Both the position numbers and the translations under genes were made by a program. From Lachnospiraceae bacterium (lineage in GTDB: Bacteria; Bacillota; Clostridia; Lachnospirales; Lachnospiraceae): 35,142 bases of DNA. This document shows positions 25,800-32,827 of the stretch, piece by piece. Position 1 is the first letter of the stretch. Each line of letters begins with the position of its first letter. The stretch covers positions 1 through 35,142 of the forward strand of contig VSNJ01000030.1 of assembly GCA_009774235.1 (NCBI GenBank). The letters run 5' to 3'. The notes under the pieces were generated by a model, which did not search any database, was not told the DNA's origin, and was given only the letters and a program-made list of their open reading frames with translations.

Positions 25800-26778
25800 C
25801 AGTAACTTTTACAAAGTCTTTTATACCGTTATATTCTATATTGATATATGTAACACCAGCAGCAACACCTGTTACAATTCCATTTACAACAGTTGCAACA
25901 GCTGTATCTTCTGAAGTAATATTACATTCAGAAATATCAATGCTTACATTGCTGTATAAACCGCCTTTAATTCCAATAACAGAGAGAGTCATTGTTTCAT
26001 TGGCAGCAAGTTCAATTACAGCAGGTGTAACAGCAATATCAGAAATTGTAACTGCAGATGCAGCAGAAGGAATATCTGTAATGTATGCATAGACAGAGCC
26101 ATCAGAGCATGATGCGCCATTAACTGCAAGTGCGTCACCATCTAACTTTGTAGTAGTGCTTCCACTTGCTTCAAGTGAGATGTCAAATGTACCTGATAAC
26201 TGGAATGAAGGCACTTCAATCTGTACTTCACCTACTTTGCCAGTTTTATTATTGTGCTTGTCCGCTGTTAAAATTAACTTTCCTACAAGAGGAGCAGATT
26301 CTGCATCAATAGTTACCCTTTTAACAGTTGTATTGTACTGGTATGTAACAGATACAGTTTCATTGCTACTGCCAATAGTAATTGTGGAGCCAACAGGGGT
26401 GACTTCAACAGATGAGCCATCTGCCTTTTCTACATATACTTTGCCTACAGGGACTTTCTGTAATGTCCCGGTACCATTTGTTAATGTTACACATTCTGAA
26501 ACTGCAAATACATCCCTAAGCCCTTCAAAAATAGATGAACCAACATTGGCTGCTATATATGCCAGGTTCCATTCTGCCATTTCAATAGAAGGTGCAAGTT
26601 TTCTTCCGTACTTATATTTGTACAGTGTTTTGTTTCCTTTGCCGCCTGTAATTTCCTGGTCTTCCATAGAAACAGAGATAGATGTGTTAAGTGAAGTTGT
26701 ACCAGTAAAAGCAAGTGTGCCATTTACTATAAATGCAACGTCAGCAGTTGATACTAAAAAGTCTTTTGATTTTTCCAT
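25792..26778 (-). CDS. Major tail (tube) protein-like, with C-terminal Ig-like domain
   Basis: A 328-aa protein. Its N terminus (MEKSKDFLVSTADVAFIVNG...) and beta-rich body (GTLAFTG, FDISLEASG) resemble phage major tail tube proteins. The C-terminal 90 residues look like a bacterial Ig-like Big_2 domain (residues about 245-328: TPAVIELAANETMTLSVIG..., EDTAVATVVNGIVTGVAAGVTYINI). Many siphophage tube proteins carry such a decoration domain that projects from the tail. Its place after the chaperone-like gene and before the lysis cassette and tape measure is compatible with that role. Confidence 0.7.
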   Translation of the reverse strand: MEKSKDFLVSTADVAFIVNGTLAFTGTTSLNTSISVSMEDQEITGGKGNKTLYKYKYGRKLAPSIEMAEWNLAYIAANVGSSIFEGLRDVFAVSECVTLTNGTGTLQKVPVGKVYVEKADGSSVEVTPVGSTITIGSSNETVSVTYQYNTTVKRVTIDAESAPLVGKLILTADKHNNKTGKVGEVQIEVPSFQLSGTFDISLEASGSTTTKLDGDALAVNGASCSDGSVYAYITDIPSAASAVTISDIAVTPAVIELAANETMTLSVIGIKGGLYSNVSIDISECNITSEDTAVATVVNGIVTGVAAGVTYINIEYNGIKDFVKVTVA

Positions 26779-26869
26779 TATTATTTCCTCACTTTCATAT
26801 TGTGTTTTTTATATATAAAGGCATTGCCTTTATTAACATAATTTTCCTGTGAAATAAAAAAGAAGCAAA

Positions 26870-27643
26870 TTATCCAATTTTGCTTCTTAATTCACTTTCA
26901 TCTGTTTTTAAATCTTCATACCTGCCAGTAGTTTCAATACTTGTCATCCAGTGTTTAAGAGGTTCTTTGAAAGTTACCATGCCGCTCATCTGTCCAGAAC
27001 GGCATGCCTGGTATTCATCATGCTGGTTAATACGTTTTATATATCTCCAGAACTTTCTGGCAGTTAAATTTGCTACATATTCTTCTGTTACTTTCATATC
27101 AATTATTAATGAATCTATATAGTCTTCAATATCCGCTTTTTCTTTATTCTTCCTGGCTTCAAATGCCCTGGCTTTTTCCAGGGCATTTACAGTGTCTATA
27201 TTCATAAATTCATTGATATCAAAGTCAATATCATTTTGGATAATTATAATTTTTCTTAAATCGTTAAACACTTTATTTGTTATTTCAAAACCATTTATAG
27301 AAAATTCAAGAGTAGAGTTATTGTATTTTATTTCTGCATTTTTTCCACATGACAGTCCCAATATCCCTAAGGCAAAGTCATAATAAAATGGAAGTAATGG
27401 CATATTGTAATTTTCTGCAAGTTCTGTATTGCGGCAGGCAAATTTAATAAAATCCAGATAGTCCATTTTAATAATATGTTTATCTTTAAAAATAGAATCT
27501 TTGCGCAATACCAATACTGGCTGGTACTGCTGGAAGGTAATTATATCTTTCATCTTTATAGGATAAAGTGTAATATATTGGTTATACTCTATTTCTTTGT
27601 TAAATATTATAAATGGAAATAAAGTTTCTTTATTAATTTCCAT
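26870..27643 (-). CDS. Putative tail-assembly (chaperone-like) protein
   Basis: A 257-aa protein of mixed alpha/beta content with an acidic, Asn- and Ile-rich N-terminal half and a Lys/Glu-rich helix (ALEKARAFEARKNKEKADIEDYIDSLIIDMK, about residues 150-180). I do not recognise a family with certainty. Its position just before the tube protein suggests a tail-assembly chaperone or tail-terminator function, but a programmed frameshift with a downstream partner is not apparent in the short gap that follows, and an AT-rich 80-nt spacer separates it from the tube gene. Confidence 0.5.
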   Translation of the reverse strand: MEINKETLFPFIIFNKEIEYNQYITLYPIKMKDIITFQQYQPVLVLRKDSIFKDKHIIKMDYLDFIKFACRNTELAENYNMPLLPFYYDFALGILGLSCGKNAEIKYNNSTLEFSINGFEITNKVFNDLRKIIIIQNDIDFDINEFMNIDTVNALEKARAFEARKNKEKADIEDYIDSLIIDMKVTEEYVANLTARKFWRYIKRINQHDEYQACRSGQMSGMVTFKEPLKHWMTSIETTGRYEDLKTDESELRSKIG

Positions 27644-27744
27644 AGCCAGCCTCCGTTATTATAAATTTGTATTACTTTAAGATACAAGTGGAAATACCGT
27701 AAGTACCCAGCACAACCACCTGTAATTAAGAATAAACAGATAAG

Positions 27745-28044
27745 TTATGAAATAAAATATCCATTTAATTTTCTGTTATAATATCTGGTTATTTTAGGCT
27801 TTGTCCATACTCTTGCTTTACAGACAATATTGTCATATGTATGGATTTCTTTTTCTGGTATATAATTACATTCCAGGCTTAAGCCATCCAGTATTTTAAT
27901 AATTGTATTTTCAGATGGGGTAGTAGAAGATAAATTATCAAAAATTATATTTTCTGCTGCTTTAAAAATTTTCTGGACAGTTGCCAAATTAATGTTTTCA
28001 TTTTCTGATATTTGTTTTATTAGGTTTTTCTGTGTAATAACCAA
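27745..28044 (-). CDS. HU-like DNA-binding protein
   Basis: This 99-aa protein resembles the HU/IHF fold: an N-terminal helix pair (TQKNLIKQISENENINLATVQKIFKAAENII) of the same pattern as HU (KxxLIxxIAxxxGLSKKDAEKAL), then beta-hairpin-like sequence (TIIKILDGLSLECNYIP...KPKITRYYN). An open frame extends to 28122, but an AAGGAGG lies 10 nt before the TTG at 28044, and starting there gives an HU-like N terminus. It overlaps leader repeat type II copy 2 on its upstream side. It probably bends DNA or compacts it during element expression; it may instead be an unrelated small phage protein. Confidence 0.6.
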   Translation of the reverse strand: MVITQKNLIKQISENENINLATVQKIFKAAENIIFDNLSSTTPSENTIIKILDGLSLECNYIPEKEIHTYDNIVCKARVWTKPKITRYYNRKLNGYFIS

Positions 28045-28091
28045 TAAGCATCTGCCTCCTTTTTGCATTGCTATATAGTATATTTCTTTTT

Positions 28092-28204
28092 CCATATATA
28101 CACAAAGTTTAGTCCATGGCATGTGGCCTGTCTGGTTTCTGCCAGTTATATTTAATACATTAGTGGTGGAATTTTTTTATTGTATTAACTGGTCTTATTT
28201 TTTT
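28092..28204 (-). repeat. Leader repeat type II, copy 2 (upstream of HU-like gene)
   Basis: Counterpart of 22805-22917, with the same block order and identical 73-nt distance between the two conserved blocks. The start of the block overlaps the last codons of the RNA-polymerase gene (KNKTS stop). The peptide W-T-K-L-C-V-Y-M-E is readable on the minus strand. Confidence 0.6.
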
Positions 28205-29822
28205 TATAATATTCCTGGTTAATGCGTTTTCTTTCTAACACAGAGCATTTACTGCAGCGTATTTTTTTACTTGATATCCCAGCTTCAAACCATTCACCGC
28301 AATCTGTACACTGGATATATTTAGTCTTTTTAACAGAAATATTTTTCCTAAGGTTATTTAAAATATATTCTCCATAACAGAACCAAAGAAGTTGTTTATA
28401 GCGTTTGTTTCCTCCATATAAATATTCAACAAGCATATCTGTAATTGTTTCACTGGTATATCCAAGCTGGCATAACTGTTCCCTTGTTTTGCAGGTAATA
28501 TATCTTAAATTATTGTTATCATCATCTTTTTTATTAACCATATAGCGGTACTGCTTGTTTAGCTTATTATATAAAGCAGATACTTTTTTACCGCATATAA
28601 CGGTTGTGTCTGACATCATTTTCTGGTAATCAATATTTCCAAGTTCCATTCCACGTGTATTAATATGTTTATCTGGTATTTTGTTATAAATCCTGTTGAC
28701 AAGGCTTTGGTTACGTTTCTCAAGCTGTGTTTTATCTTTATCTTTGGCAAATTCAAAGAAAGCTGGCAGTTTGGAATTTGTATATTTAGCAATTTTTCTG
28801 CTGGTTTCTTTTGGAAATTCTGGTTTGTATAATGTTTTGGCATAATCAATTACAAAGTTATTCTGGCAGCATAGCATTTTTACACAGTCTGTTGCTTCTT
28901 GCTTTTCTTCTTCTGTGCCATTTATAAATACACCGTTGTTCCAGATTTTAGAAATATTATTGCTGTAAGTGCCAATATTGCCGCCTGTAAAAGCAGCTGC
29001 CAGGCCTGAGTATATGTTTTCCATATTTAATTTTACTGGTTCTGCTTTCCTCATATTGTAATATAGTGGTACAATTCCAGACATGTTTCTTTCTGCAATC
29101 CTGGTGAAATTTTTATCAGCAACTACAAGTGCTTTGTCACCATCAACATCATACATAAGGATTTTACTAATTAAATCATGTGTGCTTGCATATATTCCAT
29201 TAGTAGTAAACCATTTCCTTATATTGCATGTACGGCTTCCATATATGTTATTGGCTGTATTAGCCCTTACTGCATGTTCCTTATAAAGATGCGGGCTTCT
29301 AAGGCAGTCCAGTTTATCATATTGCCTGAATAACCAGCAGAAGACTTCTCCGTCTGCAAGGAGCCCGTCTGGATTTTTAATATGTCCGAACCAGTATTCA
29401 CAGGCAGCGTAGTAATCAGGCAGGATAAATGTATATTTGCCAGTTATTTCAAGTTTTCCGCTGCGGTATTTCTTTAAAAGGCTGTTTTTTATTTCACGTA
29501 TAATATCTTTGGTATATGTATCATTTATTAGTGCAGGATATATTTTTACTGCTTTTTGGAATGGTGTCATATTGGTGTTGTATGGTGTAATGCCAAGAAT
29601 ATCCATTATTGTTTCTTTTGAAGTGCAGATATTATTAATACGTTCCAGTGATTTATGTACAAGTATATCCGTTTCTTCATCTGTAATATCAGTCAGGGTC
29701 TGGAGCATCTGGTAATTTATTTTTGCATTTTTAATCCTGTCTTCTTCAATATTGCAAATTCCAGCACTACAGTTATACTTTTTAAAATAATTTTTATATT
29801 CTTCCCATGAATCATAATATTT
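28185..29822 (-). CDS. YonO/RdRP-like RNA polymerase, second exon with catalytic Asp triad
   Basis: Catalytic half of a single-chain RNA polymerase of the double-psi beta-barrel class, relatives of YonO of phage SPbeta and of eukaryotic RNA-dependent RNA polymerases. The signature YDVDGDKALVV holds the three magnesium-binding Asp residues, coded at 29136-29150 (586-590 of the spliced 906-aa product). Other family-like segments are CLRSPHLYKEHAVR, NIGTYSNNISKIWN and, right after the splice, KYYDSWEEYKNYFKKYN...NAKINYQMLQTL. A zinc ribbon (CTDCGEW...CSKCS) closes the protein. The first 38 codons (29822-29709) precede the only ATG, so this is an intron-split exon. The last codons overlap leader repeat type II. 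It probably transcribes late genes of the element. Confidence 0.88.
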   Translation of the reverse strand, partial: KYYDSWEEYKNYFKKYNCSAGICNIEEDRIKNAKINYQMLQTLTDITDEETDILVHKSLERINNICTSKETIMDILGITPYNTNMTPFQKAVKIYPALINDTYTKDIIREIKNSLLKKYRSGKLEITGKYTFILPDYYAACEYWFGHIKNPDGLLADGEVFCWLFRQYDKLDCLRSPHLYKEHAVRANTANNIYGSRTCNIRKWFTTNGIYASTHDLISKILMYDVDGDKALVVADKNFTRIAERNMSGIVPLYYNMRKAEPVKLNMENIYSGLAAAFTGGNIGTYSNNISKIWNNGVFINGTEEEKQEATDCVKMLCCQNNFVIDYAKTLYKPEFPKETSRKIAKYTNSKLPAFFEFAKDKDKTQLEKRNQSLVNRIYNKIPDKHINTRGMELGNIDYQKMMSDTTVICGKKVSALYNKLNKQYRYMVNKKDDDNNNLRYITCKTREQLCQLGYTSETITDMLVEYLYGGNKRYKQLLWFCYGEYILNNLRKNISVKKTKYIQCTDCGEWFEAGISSKKIRCSKCSVLERKRINQEYYKKNKTS

Positions 29823-30181
29823 CCTTTATACCCCTGGTTTCCCAGTATTTATAAGGAGGCTGTATAAATTACAGCCTGTCCCCGGGAGTAGGCTATATCA
29901 CCACCCTTTTGTATAAATATATAAAAGGGTGCGTGGCGCTTCCATAGAGGAGTTGCACCTGCTATGTACTCTTTTAAAAGATAGCCGTTACACCTTCCTT
30001 ATATAAAGGCTTGGCACGGGGTTGGCATATGGTATGCTTTTTTAATACCACTTAGCTTTTCCCTGTTAGCACATTACTTAGCCGTTATTTCCTACGGTTA
30101 CTAGATGTGTAATGCACACCCTGGATTTCCAGGTTCACCACGTTTGCTATATGCATTACTGCATAAAGGCACTAATATTTA
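29823..30181 (-). ncRNA. Group I intron (IA-like, 359 nt) in the RNA polymerase gene
   Basis: P7 is GGCUAU (29981-29986) pairing with AUAGCC (29891-29896), inside sequences of the canonical form UAACGGCUAUC and GAUAUAGCCU. P8 is ACCCUUUU (29903-29910, read on the plus strand) with AAAAGGGU (29923-29930). The first exon ends in AAAUGCAU, pairing with intron GUGCCUUU with a terminal U-G, as P1 requires; P10 forms between AAUAUU in the IGS loop and AAAUAUU at the start of exon 2. The intron ends in GG. Joining at 30182/29822 restores one open frame. No ORF or endonuclease lies inside, so a free-standing homing enzyme would be needed for mobility. Confidence 0.88.
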
Positions 30182-31264
30182 ATGCATTTTAAACTGGCTT
30201 CTGGTAAATATAATCTGTATATCTTCATTAATTATATTATGTTCTTTGCCATATATATCAGTAATAACAGGAGAAAATCCCTTTTCTTTTATAAATTCCC
30301 TGAAATCAAATACACCTAGCAGTCCTTTAATCCATGGTGCGCGGAACATAAAGTTTTTTGAAGAAACTGAGGGAAGTATCATTCCAGCGCCATCAGTATG
30401 TGGGACTGGCACATAATCTGTCCTGCGTGTAACTGAATAATCTGTTTCATCTACAAAGTCAAATGTACCATATACCTGTGTTTCAAAATCTTCAATTACA
30501 ATAGATTTATCAATATTAAATTCTTTCCATTCATCCGTTGCTGAACTGGTTAATGCCATATAAGCAAGATGTTTATTAGCGTTATTTCCACCTTTTGAAT
30601 TAATTTTATCTATTGTAAGCCCGCACATAATGGTTTTTTCAATATGGTTCCATATATCTTCTTTAATAAAAACGGCTTTTTTATTACGTATTTGTCCAGC
30701 GGACGAGGTAAAATATCTGTATTTTGCCCCATTATAAATAAATCCATAGAAGGCAATATCTTTAAATATATCAAAATAATATACTTGTACAACTATAAGG
30801 GAATTTGTTAATTCATCTTGTTTTATGCCAATAATCCTGCTAAGAGAAGAATCAAAAGCGGAGATTACATTATTATCTTTAAGTCTTTCTTTTTTGATAA
30901 CCCGTATATGGTCTTTGCCATTTGAAAGTTTATTCTGTGCCACTTTGTTTGATAAAAGTGAAATTAACTTTTCTTTTGACTCTTTTATTTTTTCTTGTTT
31001 ATGTTTATATAAGCCTGTCCAGTGTATATATTCTAAAATATTTTTATCAGAAATATTATCTGGATTAGTTATATTTTTTAACTCTTTAATATAACTGTCT
31101 GTATATCCAAGTTTTTTTAATTTATGGCTGGTTTCTGTGAGTTGTTTTTTAACATAAACCTGTTCCCTGCGGTATCTGTAATTGGTATTATGCCAGTATC
31201 TTTCATGGTTACTGTAGAAGTCTGATGTATCTGCAGAGTATAAATTATATTGTTTATCTAACAT
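30182..31264 (-). CDS. YonO/RdRP-like RNA polymerase, first exon
   Basis: The N-terminal 361 residues of the polymerase. The segment SSKNFMFRAPWIKGLLGVFDF (near residue 300-320) matches the conserved RdRP stretch with R...KG, which holds a catalytic-site Lys (K313). RYFTSSAGQIRNKKAVFIKEDIW (residues about 183-205) and PHTDGAGMILP precede it, as in family members. The frame then runs ...IIFTRSQFKMH and reaches an intron stop at 30179. Splicing after CAT at 30182 continues in frame. The start codon ATG overlaps the stop of the 213-aa gene (ATGTTAG), with GGAGGT just upstream, so translation is coupled. Total size of about 906 aa is near that expected for YonO-type enzymes. Confidence 0.88.
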
Positions 31265-31899
31265 TTTGTACCTCCGTTAAACATTATTGTACCAGGTCTG
31301 GCTGACGTTGGCTGGCTTGGGCTTTCCAGCCAGACTTCCCAGTATCCATCACAATATCTTGTTTTTAATGTTTCTTTATGAAATTTTGCAAGGTGCATAA
31401 TCTGGTAAATATAATAACAATAATCAGTTTGCCCGCTTCTGATATTTTTTAAAATATCATTTATAAAAGAACAGTATGACTGCCAGTTGGTACATCCAAT
31501 GTATGATTTGTCTGGCCTGCCGTTCCATGTACCTGCTTCTCTGGAGTATTTTCCGCCAAGTTTTGTGGTTTCATTGCCATAAGGATGTATAAATAATTTT
31601 CTTATATTAAATTCTGACTGCCATTTATTATTAGTAAGACCTTTTGGTGGTCTGCCATCTGTATTAGAGATTACTTTTATCTGCCTTAATTCTTCTATAG
31701 ACATATTCTTATATTTATTTTCTAAATATTTTTCTTTATTTATTTTATCCAGTTTTTTGTGGAAGTTCTGTGCATCAGCCTGGTTACTGGTACAGTTTTT
31801 ATTTGTAGTGTATGTATTAAAATCTTTTATTTCAATTTCACCTTCCAAACCTGGATAATTTGTATTGTAATATTTTTTGTTGTACAAATTTTGCTCCAT
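31258..31899 (-). CDS. Protein of unknown function, translationally coupled to the RNA polymerase
   Basis: A 213-aa protein, Lys-, Tyr- and Asn-rich, without a recognised family. A helical Lys/Glu region (about 45-75) is followed by a Trp/Tyr/Cys-rich half (TWNGRPDKSYIGCTNWQSYCSFI, YCDGYWEVWLESPSQP). Its stop overlaps the polymerase start in a 7-nt ATGTTAG overlap behind GGAGGT, so both proteins are probably made in step, as partner or specificity factors often are. It has a strong ribosome-binding site (AAAGGAGG). An accessory factor for the polymerase is a reasonable guess only. Confidence 0.6.
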   Translation of the reverse strand: MEQNLYNKKYYNTNYPGLEGEIEIKDFNTYTTNKNCTSNQADAQNFHKKLDKINKEKYLENKYKNMSIEELRQIKVISNTDGRPPKGLTNNKWQSEFNIRKLFIHPYGNETTKLGGKYSREAGTWNGRPDKSYIGCTNWQSYCSFINDILKNIRSGQTDYCYYIYQIMHLAKFHKETLKTRYCDGYWEVWLESPSQPTSARPGTIMFNGGTKC

Positions 31900-32049
31900 A
31901 TGTAATAATCCTCCTTTTTTCTAAGTCAAACAGATATTCGCAATGCGCATTGCCTGCAAACAGGTATTGGCTACCTGCCCGCTTGCAAACCAACCCCACC
32001 ACTTAAGAAGCGTGTATTTTAAAGAATTTACTTAATGAGGTTAAATTTC
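31900..32049 (-). repeat. Structured leader repeat, copy C (upstream of the polymerase operon)
   Basis: On the minus strand it starts AATTTAACCTCATTAAGTAAATTC, runs through TTTAAAAT and a CGCTTCTTAAG hairpin, lacks the second CTTACTTAATGAGG arm seen in copy B, and ends with a TTTGCAGGCAATGCGCATTGCGAATATC segment matching B. It directly precedes the coupled 213-aa and polymerase genes. Its far side (32049-32168) is AT-rich and faces the divergent sigma-like gene. Confidence 0.7.
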
Positions 32050-32167
32050 ATGCCATATCTTTGTAACACAATATATATTTCTAGTTTTAATTTCTTTATT
32101 TATGGTTTTGGATATATTTGTACAAAAAATATATTTTTAATGATAAAAATTTTGTTCTGGAAATCTG

Positions 32168-32221
32168 CGAACATTAGTTTGTAAAAGGCTTGACACAAAC
32201 TAATGTTCGTGATAATATAAT
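32168..32221 (+). promoter_or_regulatory. Promoter with two LexA-box-like sites upstream of the sigma-like gene
   Basis: TTGACA (32190-32195), 17 nt, TAATAT (32213-32218), with TATAAT also present at 32216-32221. CGAACATTAGTTTG (32168-32181) and CAAACTAATGTTCG (32196-32209) each fit the Firmicute SOS box core GAAC-N4-GTT(Y)G, the second lying entirely between -35 and -10; together they make one extended palindrome. The inner four bases differ from the best B. subtilis consensus. LexA repression and DNA-damage induction of the sigma-like gene is the natural inference; another repressor with palindromic sites is possible. Confidence 0.72.
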
Positions 32222-32251
32222 ATAAACAAATGGAGGGAGATTTGTTAAAGT

Positions 32252-32809
32252 ATGGAACAGATAATTAATATTTATTATGCAGATAATGCAAAAAGACTTC
32301 GTAAAATAGTAGATAAAATATTATTAAATTATGGTGGTTTGTATGATATGGACAAGGATGATTTTTATTCACTTGCAAATGAGGTTTTTACAAGTGTTAT
32401 TAGAAGTTATGATAATACAAGGCCATTTGAAGTGTTTCTTTACACGTGTTTATGTAATAAGATAAAGTCAGAAATATCTAAAAGGAATTCTTATAAACGT
32501 GTGGCGGACAGGTTGTCTGTTTCTATTGATGCACTTGTTGACATTAATGGAAATATTAAAGTTGGTGATATTATTGCAGATAACTATAATATTGAAGATA
32601 TGGTTATTGGACTTTCAGGGGGAGAATATGACAATAAAATTTTATTATATTTAAACAGGCTTTCAGAAACACAGAGAAGTATACTGGAATTATCAGCAGA
32701 AGGATATAAGCCACATGAAATCCAGAAGAAACTGCATATTTCTGGAAAAGAGTATTCTGATGGGAAACAGGCAATACATTCATATAGGAATATTTCTATA
32801 TTATTTTAA
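32252..32809 (+). CDS. RNA polymerase sigma factor-like protein (UviA/TcdR-like size class)
   Basis: A 185-aa protein with sigma-70 type regions: region 2-like DDFYSLANEVFTSVIRSYDNTRPFEVFLYTCLCNKIKSEI (about residues 36-75) and a region 4-like C-terminal helix-turn-helix LSETQRSILELSAEGYKPHEIQKKL (about 133-158). Size and lone position recall the group 5 sigma factors of clostridia (UviA, TcdR), which turn on toxin or bacteriocin genes; homology to that exact group is not proven. Its promoter lies between LexA-like boxes. It starts with ATG behind GGAGGG and is followed 18 nt later by the DUF262-like gene. It faces away from the polymerase operon and could activate it. Confidence 0.72.
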   Translation: MEQIINIYYADNAKRLRKIVDKILLNYGGLYDMDKDDFYSLANEVFTSVIRSYDNTRPFEVFLYTCLCNKIKSEISKRNSYKRVADRLSVSIDALVDINGNIKVGDIIADNYNIEDMVIGLSGGEYDNKILLYLNRLSETQRSILELSAEGYKPHEIQKKLHISGKEYSDGKQAIHSYRNISILF

Positions 32810-32827
32810 AACCAGAAGGGGATAGTT

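Noticed and set aside
28045..28122. HU-like gene start at ATG 28122
   Set aside because: The first 26 codons lack homology to HU and belong to the repeated leader; a GGAGG is correctly placed for the TTG at 28044.
28185..29708. The 507-aa frame starting at ATG 29708 as an independent gene
   Set aside because: Clear coding sequence (KYYDSWEEYKNY and so on) continues 38 codons upstream in the same frame to the intron edge, and the two parts form one polymerase.
11523..32049. The repeated leader as intact IS200/IS605 insertion
   Set aside because: No TnpA or TnpB reading frame is present near any copy. A remnant end cannot be ruled out.
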